Part shown: one piece after another, positions 50,782 through 60,500 of the stretch | How the letters are laid out: every line of letters begins with the position of its first letter | Numbering within the stretch: the first letter of the stretch is position 1 | Assembly (NCBI GenBank): GCA_001939145.1 | Contig: LSRX01001634.1 | Location: 1-64,000 of the forward strand | Direction: 5' to 3' | Length of the DNA: 64,000 bases | Source: Symbiodinium microadriaticum | Taxonomy: Eukaryota > Sar > Dinophyceae > Suessiales > Symbiodiniaceae | Translations under genes and position numbers: made by a program | The notes under the pieces: generated by a model | What the model saw: only the letters and a program-made list of their open reading frames with translations | What the model was told of the DNA's origin: nothing | The model's database searches: none

Positions 50782-52064
50782 GCCATGCAGTCGCGCGAAG
50801 GAGAGACCGTGGAGTTCATCAAGCCCGTCCGCAGCCAAGCGACTTGCGATCGGTCTGGTGGCGTCATGGTGCCTGACAACCAGTAACCAAGGTGAACATC
50901 AACGAGGATCCGTCGATCAACGCTTGGCTTTCTAGGACGGAGGCCAGGGGGTGGTTCGGACGATCCCTTCTCCCGGCTCTCTCTTTTGCTTCTGCGGTCA
51001 GAGGCTCACATGCAGAGCTCCCTGGGCGAGCACCTGAACTCCTCGATGAATGAGCCTCCCTGCAGCAGATCGCTCTTGGAGATTTTCGAAGCACAGCGAC
51101 CCAAGTCTGAGGCTGGGAACTCTCTTCACCGCAGACGGGAAGATCAGCGAGGAGGCCACCATGGTGGAGACCCCAGCGCAGAGGGAGAGAGAGAGAGCTG
51201 AGCAGCCGCTCCCGCCCCTCCTCCGAAATCCTCTGAGGCCTGGGTCTCCAAGTACCCCTGCCAGGTCTCGGGCTCGGGCGCTGGGCTCCAGATCAGAGCT
51301 ATAGACCCCTCCTCTTCTCCAGACCGGGCCCCGCGAGAGAGGTGCTTCTCATGGCGATCTTGGCCGACTGGTGTCAAAAAATCGAAGGGGCGCTGAGTGC
51401 TGGCGGGGACGTGGAGAAAGTCCTCGCGCGGGCCGTCGAGCAGCTGTCCTTCATGGCAGGGAAGGTCATCACGAACATCAGCAACGACGTTCGCCAGAAG
51501 CTGGCGCAGATGATCACCGAGGTGGTTCACCAGCGAGATGTCTCGCGACAGTTGATCCAGGACAAGGTGTCATCCCCAAAAGACTTCCAGTGGTTGCAGC
51601 TGATGCGAATGTATTGGAACCCCAGCGAGCCGCAGATTCTGCAACGCCTTTCCATCTGCATGGCAGATGCCAGCTTCTTCTACGGCTTTGAGTACCTGGG
51701 AATCGCCGACAAGTTGGTCCAGACCCCTCTGACAGACCGCTGCTTCCTGACACTGACCCAAGCACTGCACATGCGCCTGGGTGCCAACCCGTTTGGCCCG
51801 GCGGGCACCGGTAAGACGGAGTCGGTAAAGGCGTTGGGGAACACCATGGGAAGGTTCGTTTTGGTCTTTTGCTGTGACGAGGGCTTCGACTTCCAGGCCA
51901 TGGGCCGAATCTTCGTGGGCCTGTGCCAAGTGGGCGCCTGGGGCTGCTTCGACGAGTTCAACCGACTTGAGGAAAGGATTCTCTCGGCGGTCTCTGAGCA
52001 GGTTCTAACCATACAGACTGGGAACAAACAGAACAAAAAGGAGATCGAGATCCTCGGGAAGCAG
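50782..52064 (+). CDS. DYNC1H1: Cytoplasmic dynein 1 heavy chain, linker end and AAA1 P-loop
   Basis: Exon 50782-50826 encodes [15 protein letters not shown]. Exon 50892-50942 encodes [14 protein letters not shown] further exon starts at 51004, and W-V-S-K-Y-P-C-Q ends at 51264. The large exon 51342-52064 (241 codons) carries [28 protein letters not shown], the AAA1 Walker A G-P-A-G-T-G-K-T (51795-51818) and Walker B C-F-D-E-F-N-R (51945 on). AAA1 is the main ATPase site that drives the stroke, and both motifs are intact. Intron ends seen are GT-AG (50827-50891), GC-AG (50943-51003) and GT-AG (51265-51341). One or two short exons between 51060 and 51235 are not certain. Confidence 0.92.
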
Positions 52065-52140
52065 GCCTGAGCCTCTGGCAGTCTGGCAGTTGCGGAGCTC
52101 CGTGGCATAGGTTGCTTGCTTCCCCGAGTGCCGAGTGCAG

Positions 52141-53402
52141 GTGCGCTTGAACTCCAACGTGGGCATCTTCGTAACCATGAATCCCGGCTACGCCGGGCGC
52201 TCCAACCTGCCAGACAACCTGAAGCAGCTCTTCCGGGCCATGGCGATGCGCCGTCCTCGCTTTGCACGTCACAGCGCGTTTTAAGCACGCTCATGAGCCA
52301 GTTTCTTTGCCACACGACCCTGTCCGCTGAGGACCACGCCCAACAAGACTCTCATCGCCCAGGTGAACCTCTACAACCAGGGCTTCATCAGCGCCGAGAA
52401 GCTGGCCAGCAAGGCTTTCCGTGCCGGCGTCTAGAGGGGGGCAGAATTTTGGTAGTGACCTCCGTCTGAAGTCAGGTGGTCTTCCTTTTCGACCTCTGCA
52501 AGGATCAGCTCTCATCGCAGCCGCACTACGACTTTGGACTGCGCTCTCTGAAGGCATCGTTGCACGTTATAAGTCGCACACCCTGCTTGGATCCGATGGA
52601 CAGGCCGTGTTGGCCTGTGCGGGCTCCATGAAGCGCGAGGAGGTCACGAACATAGGCCCTGGCCTTGCGCCCCTCGCGGCACTTACGCATTGGGCATCTG
52701 AGAGGTGCCGAGAAGTTCGGCGAGCTCTCGGAAGATGAGGCAGGGCAAGTCGTGTTGCACTTCCCTCGCTGCATCGTCATGTTGTTTCCAGGTGTCGCAG
52801 AGTGAGCAGAAGATTCTACTGCGAGCTATTTTCGATACGCTCGTTCCAAAGCTGGTAGCGCAAGACAAGCCGCTGATGCAAAGCTTGATCTCCGGTGTCT
52901 TCCCGGGCGCGGACGTCGGCATCGTGGACAATCAGATCCTTCAGGATGAGCCACGAGCTTAGCTGGTCGCTGCACTTGGGCATGCGGCCGCATGTGGCCC
53001 AGCTGCGAGTCGCGAGATGTTGTCTTGAGCGCTGCGGCGTTGCCGAGGATTCGTAGGCTCTGCAAGCTGCGGCACTTTGAGTGCACGGACAACTTCATGT
53101 TGAAGTGCATGGAGCTCTTCCAAATCCAAAGGATCACTCATGGTGTAATGCTGGTGGGCACTGTCGGCACCGGAAAATCCACTGTTTGGCGAACGCTTCT
53201 GGATGCTATGGAGAAACTGGATAACATTAAAGGAGATGCTTATGTTGTGGATCCCAAAGCAGTGAGCAAAGAGGAATTGTATGGCAAGCTGGATCCAACG
53301 ACACTGGAGTGGACCGATGGAGTTTTTACCGACATTCTTCGGCGTATTCTTTCAGGACATCGTGGCGAGAACCAGCGGCGACAATGGATAATGTTTGATG
53401 GT
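52141..53402 (+). CDS. DYNC1H1: Cytoplasmic dynein 1 heavy chain, end of AAA1 and start of AAA2
   Basis: Exon 52141-52247 encodes [21 protein letters not shown] (sensor region of AAA1). Exon 52332-52413 encodes [11 protein letters not shown]. Exon 52476-52553 encodes [20 protein letters not shown]. Exon 52604 on encodes [12 protein letters not shown]. Exon 52792 on encodes [19 protein letters not shown]. The last exon, ending at 53402, carries the AAA2 P-loop G-T-V-G-T-G-K-S-T (about 53158-53184), [14 protein letters not shown] and R-R-Q-W-I-M-F-D-G. All four resolved introns between 52065 and 52603 are GC-AG and 50-84 bases long. The frame is continuous by family comparison. Confidence 0.9.
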
Positions 53403-53728
53403 GAATCTCGCTATAGAAAAAGCACAGCACATGTGCACTTTCTGAAGTCGCACACAGACAAATAGAAGCCGAAGATAAGAGAGGCCGATCAACCCGACAA
53501 ACAATCGCTTAGACACGATGCCTTCAGCTTGCATCCTGATTGATTAGAGGACACCCTTGCTACAAAGTCAAGACTTTCCCGGAAAGACAAGACCAAGTCT
53601 TGACTCCAACTGGCGGTTGTGGCAAGCATACCACTGCGACAGCACGCTAGACTTGAGAAGGTACGGGCATCCAGCCAACATGCCCCCAGAACCGTTATTG
53701 CCATATATAGCTCCGGAGATATGCTGAG

Positions 53729-54987
53729 GACGTCGATCCGGAGTGGGCCGAGAACCTGAACTCAGTGCTTGATGACAACAAACTGTTGACACTCCCGAAT
53801 GGGGAGCGCCTGGCCATTCCGCCGAGTCTTGCTTGCAGAACAAGAGGAGTTGGTAAGCGAGGCTGCGAGAGTCCTGCAAGAGTCCCTGAAGACCTGACAC
53901 GAGACTCCGAGAGTATTGACAAACACTGCACCTCTTGCAACACTTCCAAAAAACCACGGAATCTTTTTTACTCGGAGTGGGGAGGTTAAGGAACCTTAAT
54001 CAATCAAAAAGAGGGGGGAGGAGAAGTGGCGAGGAGCGGCGGGCAGGGGGTGGGCGGGTCTCTTACTTGGGTGTTGTGATTCGTCGTGGCATCCCGGGAT
54101 GTTTTAGCATCAGCGCTCCAGCGAAGGAATGTTCGGATCATGTTCGAGGTGGATACCCTTAAGTATGCCACGCTGGCCACAGTCAGTCGCTGTGGTATGG
54201 TTTGGTTTGCAAACGACGTGGTCACACGAGAGCTCCTCGGTCTGTTTACTCTGCGCGGCTGAGCTTTTTATACTTTAAGTTTTGTGCTCCTTGTGCCGGG
54301 GCTCTGGTCTAGGATGCTCTGCAGCCACGAGCTGAAATCGATCAAGAGCCCTGGCCGCTTTTGAATCCACTCGGAGCAGCGTGCTCTTTTCTGGGTCTGA
54401 AAGGCATGGCAACCTCGAGTCCGAGAGCCAGAAGAAAGACGAGGCTCACGAAGGCGCCGGGCTGTTTGACACACACACACACACACAGGGGCCCCTTCCT
54501 TTGGTTTTTTACAGCGAGCGGAGGACTTCCCAAGGAGCAGAGGACGAAGGTGAAATGCATCGAAGCCTTGGAGCCCCTCTTCGAGAAGGGCTCTCTCGTG
54601 CTCTCCGCCCTGCAGCCGCCCGGCTGTGGCTGTGGCTCTTGGAACTCTTGGAAGTAGGAAGGAGCGGAGCACATCGGAAATCCGAATCTGATCCGAGGCT
54701 TGCTTTCGAGATGGATCACATCATGACTTTTACTGCCATCAGGGCCTTGACCGGCTTGCAGCTTGGCCCTGGCAACCGGGCCCCACGCCCTGCTCCGCCT
54801 CTGGAATCTCTAAAAAGCCGAGGTTTTCGATGGTCCGCAAGGGCATCAACATGATTCTGGAGTACGATGAAGTTCATGAAGAGTTCCCGTTGGCAGATGA
54901 TGTCTTGCAATCCTTCATGCGCAAATACCTGGTCTTTGCTATCTGCTGGTCGTTTGGTGGCGACATGATCCTGGGCAGCATAGAAGC
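53729..54987 (+). CDS. DYNC1H1: Cytoplasmic dynein 1 heavy chain, AAA2 exons up to the copia insertion
   Basis: Exon 53729-53823 encodes [18 protein letters not shown] and [10 protein letters not shown]. Exon 54127 on encodes [15 protein letters not shown] and V-S-R-C-G-M-V-W-F. These are joined by GA-AG introns at 53403-53728 and 53824-54126. Later exons encode [11 protein letters not shown] (about 54562), [12 protein letters not shown] (about 54714), and [26 protein letters not shown] (about 54886-54960). The last exon runs on as D-M-I-L-G-S-I(-E) and meets the copia LTR at 54988. An AC microsatellite lies at about 54470-54487 between exons. Confidence 0.88.
54983..54987. other. Target-site duplication GAAGC, left copy
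   Basis: The five bases GAAGC directly before the 5' LTR recur as 63840-63844 directly after the 3' LTR, as expected for LTR retrotransposon integration. Confidence 0.9.
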
Positions 54988-55160
54988 TGCAGCTGACGCT
55001 TTGTAGGGGATCTCTATAGGAGATCCGAAGTCGCAGCTTTGTGTGTCACCCGCGGCCCCTTATGCTCGAATGCAGGGGGCCCCTTTGAGTCAGACCAAAC
55101 ACGGGTCGTAAAAGAGCGTGAGCCATGTCACTATAGACGCTTCTTTCTTTAGCCGCTGAA
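54988..55160 (+). repeat. 5' LTR of the copia element
   Basis: This is 173 bases, identical to 63667-63839. It begins TGCAGCTGAC and ends GCCGCTGAA, so it has the TG start but not the usual CA end. The length is very short for an LTR. It contains TATAGGAGATC and CTATAGACGC words that could serve transcription. Confidence 0.95.
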
Positions 55161-55161
55161 T

Positions 55162-55173
55162 TGGTAGCGGAGC
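55162..55173 (+). other. Primer-binding site, initiator-tRNA-Met type
   Basis: TGGTAGCGGAGC begins one base after the 5' LTR. It closely matches the complement of the eukaryotic initiator tRNA-Met 3' end (TGGTAGCAGAGG-like), the primer used by many copia elements for minus-strand synthesis. Confidence 0.65.
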
Positions 55174-55235
55174 TCTAAGGAGCTCGCCGGTTCGATCAGG
55201 GGCCTTGAGGGCCCAAAAGGCTACCTGAGGGAGCT

Positions 55236-57540
55236 ATGCAGGGGAACAGTCGGTCGAACGAGTCCTTTGATGGCAAGAACTTTGTGCCAACATGGGACGG
55301 GAAGCCGGAGACCTTCAGCCACTTTGTGACGGAGATCCGTTGGGCTCTGAACAGCACGAAGAAGGACGAACGCTCACTCCTGGCGTCGCGGATCGTGCGA
55401 CGAGCTCTTCAGAGCGAGCACCCGACTCTGGTGGCTCTGCTCTACAAGCTTGATCCGGATGAGTTCAACTCAGAGGACGGAGTGGACAGGCTTGTGAAGT
55501 TCCTAGAGGCAAGCCCGATGAATAGGCAGCCGCTGCCAGATGCTGGCAACAAGATCGGCGGCTACTACAGGCGCTTGCACAAGAAGCCCAACGAGGCGAT
55601 CCCCGCCTTCCTTGTGAGAGAGGATCGGGTCCACGATGAGATGCTAAAGGCTCTACAGAGGCTCCTTAGGGAGCGGGAGCTGACCTTTGACGACTATGAG
55701 GTGGACCTTGGAGAGCTGAAGGCTTTCTGTGGAATCCCTGAGGGGACTTCTGTGTACTACGGGCCAGCCGAAGGACTGGATGCTGAAGGAGACGATCCTG
55801 ACGAAGACCGTGAAGAAGCGGATGGCTCGAGGACCGTTACCCCTGAGGGCTCCGGAGGGAGACCTTTCACGCGCTCCTCGTTCGGGCGCAGAAGCAGCTC
55901 TAGAGAGAGCCGCTCGAGTAGCAGCAAGCAGTCCTCTAAGGAGGACAAGCCAGGAGACAAGAAGAAGCCAAAAGGAAAAGACTTGCTGCAACGTCTCATG
56001 GAGAAGGGGCTTATGCCTCTCGCCGCCCTGGATGTGATCCGTGGTTGGATGATCTTGGAGATGAGCACCTCTACGGAGGACGAGCGGAGGATCATCAAGG
56101 CGGCGACCCGGAACAAGCTCGGGTACCATGAGATCAAGCAGGCCCTCCTCTCCATGTACGAAGATCGCGGCTCCAGAGGGAGCCGGCCCTTTAACTTTGG
56201 ACATGGAGCACGGCATGCTTATTGGACGGAAGAGGTGGACCCTGAAGCATGGTATGATGAAGACGGTGCGGTGTACTACCAGGATGTCGAGGGCGCCTGG
56301 TGGTCCGAAGACCAATGGGCCCTGTACGGGGGCCAGGAAGGAGAATGGGTCCAGGAAGAAGTTGAGGGCGAAGCCGACGAGGAGCCGGACTCAGCCCTGG
56401 TGCAGCTCCAGGAGGACCAGCGCGAGTTTGAGAGAGAAAGGCAAGAAATCGAGGCGATGCTGGCTGAGAACGACCGGAATCTTCAGGATGCCCGTCGTGC
56501 GGTGGCCGCGGCCGTGAAGGACCGAGGCTGGGGCGGCGGAGTTGCCCAACGGCCGTACAAGCCGACCTCGGCTTACATGAGCAAGGGCCAAGGCAAGCAC
56601 GGCGGGTCGCCTAAGGGCGGCCAGCAGAAGGGCAAGGTGAACTTCTCTGAGGAGGCTCACTTTGCGAAGGGCCCTGGCAAAGGCAAGGGCAAGTGGAGTG
56701 CCCCGTCTTGGGGCAAAGGCGGAAAGAACACCAAGGGCGGCAAGGGCAAGGCGAAGGGTGGCAACAATTTTCATCTTCTCACGATCGACGAGGCGGACTA
56801 CTGCTTGGCGGCCACTGAGGGGGCTAGTGCTCTAGGAGACTGTGAGTCCTTAGTGGACACTGGAGCAACGGCTTCAGCTGGAGGCCAAGAGGCAGTAGAG
56901 AAGCTGTGCGCCGCAATCGCGGCTGCGCGTCCCGACGTGAAGTTCGAAGTGAGCGAGTCAGTGCGGCCATACTTTCGCTACGGCTCGGGTGCTTGGGGTC
57001 AAGCGTTGTACCAGGTGAACATTTCAGACAAGGACCTCAAGGTTTCAGTTTTCGCCCTTCCTAGCAAAGGTGTTCCAGTGCTTCTAGGAATGAAGGAGCT
57101 TGCCTATCTCAACGCGTTCCTGGGGTGTGCTACGGGCAGGTGTCTGGTAGGAGGTAAGAAGGTCATTCTTAGGAAGACCTCAAAGGGCCACTTGGTGATG
57201 GACTTTGTCGAACATATTTTCCTTAAGGGAAAAGAAGAAACTGGGACTACCTCAGCAATTTTGACATCGCAAAGTCCAAAGCCAAAGAAGACCTTTTGGA
57301 AGTGGGTTCCCAAAGCGACTGGTTTTAAGAAGACGGTGAAGTTCGGGAACAGAGAGTTGTTTCACTATCTGTTGGAGTTTGAGGAAGGGAACCAGTGTGA
57401 GTGTTGTCTTTCAGTTGAGCAGGCAGAGAGTGCGGTTGTGAACCCTGACTGTCATCACGCCGAGCATCTGCAGCTCACCTTGGAAGAGTTGGAGTTCCTG
57501 TGGCCGGGCTCCACATCGAGCGAGATGAGCGCGAAGCAGA
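55236..57540 (+). CDS. Copia Gag and aspartic protease
   Basis: The frame starts at an ATG 75 bases after the LTR. Residues 1-230 form a helical gag (W-D-G-K-P-E-T-F near the start, then a charged Ser/Arg linker). Residues about 330-370 are Trp/Tyr/acidic. Residues about 445-510 are a Gly/Lys-rich basic tract that may replace the nucleocapsid zinc knuckle, since none is seen. The protease has its active-site D-T-G-A at 541-544 (56856-56867) and a second A-L-P-S-K-G-V-P-V-L-L-G strand (about 57055). The same frame stays open to 58502, but beyond about 57.5 kb the peptide is Arg/Gly/Glu-rich without structure while the next frame becomes protein-like. I therefore end the product near 57540 and infer a +1 shift into pol there. 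Confidence 0.8.
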
Positions 57541-60500
57541 GTAGCGAGCCTCCCCGAAACCGTGGCCATGGCAACCGGCGGCGGGACTTCCAGCCTGAGC
57601 GCCGAGATGAAGGCCGAGATCCAGGAGGCGGTTCGGGAGGCAATGGCCGAGGTCGCCACCGCGAAGGCCAAGGCGAAGCGCAAGCCGAAAGGGACGCCCG
57701 GCGAGAAGGACACCACGAGAGCCATGGGCGTGGACGAGAGAGACCCGAGGGCGCGGCCAAACACCTGGCCGTGCATGGGCGAGCACGCGCCGGGGAACCA
57801 CGGCAACCGGTTCGGAGTGTGGACCGAGTGCGTGAGGTGCGGACTTCGGCTGAAGTACGTGCCCATGAAGGACGCGCCGGCCCAGACGACGCACGTGGAG
57901 CGCCTACGAGCAGGCGGCTGGACCCCAGAGACGCTCGAGAAGAAGCAGGTCAAGTCCATGATCGCGATCGTCGCCAAGGAGAAGGCCATGCTGGCGCCGA
58001 AGGCAAAAGCGTCCCAAGCATTTGGACCGCCGTCGAGGACCAGGGCCAAGCGGGCAGAAGCCGGTCCAGACTTGGAGACCCTGGAGGACGACGAGGGCTT
58101 CCAGCACGTGGATCCTCTTCAGGAGGACGGGGACGAAGTGCAGGAGGTGCCGCCGAAGCCGAAGACAAGCCCGGCAAAGGCAGCACCGGCCAAGCCGAGC
58201 GTTCCACCGTCGCCCGGGCAGAAGCAGTGAAGGAGGAGCCCGCGACAGAGGGAGCAAAGGCTTCTGAGGAAGCCCAGGCGGTTCAGCAAGAGGCGTCTGA
58301 GGATGCCAGGCAGGTGGACGCTGGTGTTGGCGACGGGCCCGTGGCAAGAGGAGAACATCGAGAAGGTTGTTCCGGAGCTTCGGGAGAAGCTGCTTCAGGC
58401 GGCAAGCGAGCTGGACATGGCAACGATCCTGTCCTCCCTCCGGCCGCTGAAGATCTGGGAGCTCACGGACAAGCAAGAGTCGAGCCTGAGACGCGGCTGT
58501 GAGTCTAGGCGACTCACGGTGGATAAGAAGAGCTGGTCGGACGGCTACGACCTGACCAAGGAGGAGCACATCGAGAAGATGGTCAACGAAGCCAAGGCAG
58601 ACCCTCCTTGGAGAATCTGGGCCAGCCTCACCAGCTCCTACCAGGTTGGACTCAGGTTTGACAACTCTCTTCAGGAGAGAGAGCACCGGAAGAAGAAAAG
58701 ATACCGGGCAAAGAAGCAAGTGCAAGGGCTGATTGCCCTTCTGAAGGCCCTCATGGACAACGAGGTGACCCCGCACTTCTACATCGAGTGGCCGAAGGAA
58801 GCCACCGAGTGCTGGGGCCTGGAAGAGATCGAACAGATCAAGAAGAACGTGCCCAAGCACTACAAGAAGAAGCTTTACGAGACCGAGGTAGACGGCTGCA
58901 TGTTCTGGTTGCAAGACTACGAGGGACGTCCTCTAAGGAAGACGTGGTGGATTCTCCACACAGACGAGGGCTTCCACAAGCGTTTCAATGTGTCGTGCGA
59001 CGGCAAGCACCAGCACGTTGAAGAAGCAAAGTGGGACGCAGCCACTCGGGAGATCATGGAGAATGTCAGCTACCCCGGACCCTTCGTGGTGCAGCTGGCC
59101 GGCCACTGGACGAGGCAGTGGCAGCACGAGCAGACCGTCGACGAGAAGCGCCTACACAGCATTTATGCCATGGCGCAGGAAATGGCCTCGAACGAAGAGG
59201 TGCAGACGGAGACTCCTCAGGGGGTCCCCATACCAAAGGAGACCGTGGAGAAGGCACAGAAGCTGCTGCACCGCCTCCACAAGGCGGCCGGACATCCACC
59301 CAACCGAGGGCTGGCACGCATCTGTCGTGACAGGGGCATGCCCAATTGGGTGGTGGAAGAGGCGAAGAACCTTACCTGCCAGGCCTGTATCGATGCGAAG
59401 CGAGGCGAGCAGCTGGTACTGCCGGTCTCTGTGGGGACCAAGCCGCAGCCATGGCAATTCGTGGGTATCGATGTGTTTGAGCTTCCGTTCTACGATCAGA
59501 AGGTCAAGGCCAGGTACCTTCTGATGATCGACCTGACCATGAGGTTCCAGGCTGTGGAGATCTTGTGGTGCGGCAAGATGAGTGAGTCTGGCACGGACCC
59601 CGGGATGAAGTTCATTGAGGTCTTCGCCTCGAGCTGGCTTCAGCACCGACCTCGCCCTGAATGGGTGTTGTGTGATCCACAGACCAGTTTGGCCTACGGG
59701 GACTTTCCGGAGTTCCTATCGAGTGTGGGCATTGGCCTCTCGGTGACGCCTGGAGAAGCTCATTGGCAACTTGGTGGTGTTGAGGTGGCGGTCAAGGCCA
59801 CAAAGAAGACAATGAAGAAAATTCGGAGCCAGGAGCCCAACCTGCCACCATCAGTGGTGGGACACCTGGCAGCTATGGCCGCCAACCACACCTTGAAGGT
59901 GAAAGGCTTCACGCCCATGCAGTGGGCCTATGGAGTGGATCCAGCACACTACGAGAGGGACGAGCTCGCGCTGGACCCCCTGAAGGTGAACAAGGAGATC
60001 ATGGAGAAGCCCGCGAACTTTTGGAACCTTCAGAGGCTCCGAGATAGAGCGGAAGAGGTTCACCGACAGGAGGCAGCAAGAGAGGCCTTCACAAGGCTCC
60101 ACAATGCAGCCCCGCGCCCTGCAATGGCGTTCCAACTTGGTGATTGGGTGTGCGTGTGGAGGAAAGCTTCCTTAAAGGCAAGGAAGGGGCGTGCCAATCC
60201 AGAGCCTCGATTCATAGGCCCTGGGAGAGTGGCCTTGATAGAACCTGCCGTTCTCCCTGAAGGGAGATCCTCCGTGCTTTGGGTTCTTATTGGAGCCAGT
60301 CTCTGGAGATGCGCCCCGGAGCAGCTGAGGTTCGCTAGCGAGCAGGAGGTACTCTCCGAGCTTCTGAGCCGAGGTGAGGCGGTCACGAAGCCCATCCAGG
60401 ATCAGATCCGTGCCCTGAATAAGTGGACCGATGTGACGATCGAGGGCAAGGGCATGGAAGAGGAACTGGACCTCCCGGAGGAACCTTTACCGGGAGGAGC

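Noticed and set aside
55150-55205. Possible tRNA gene at the 5' LTR edge
   Set aside because: GGTTCGATC looks like a B box and TAGCCG...TTGG like an A box, but the T stem and acceptor stem do not pair. The primer-binding-site explanation is better.
57541-58502. Continuation of the gag frame to 58502 as one 1088-residue protein
   Set aside because: Beyond about 57.54 kb the peptide is Arg/Gly/Glu-rich with no order, while the +1 frame is clearly protein-like. Only about 100 bases near 58.22-58.33 kb look better in this frame.
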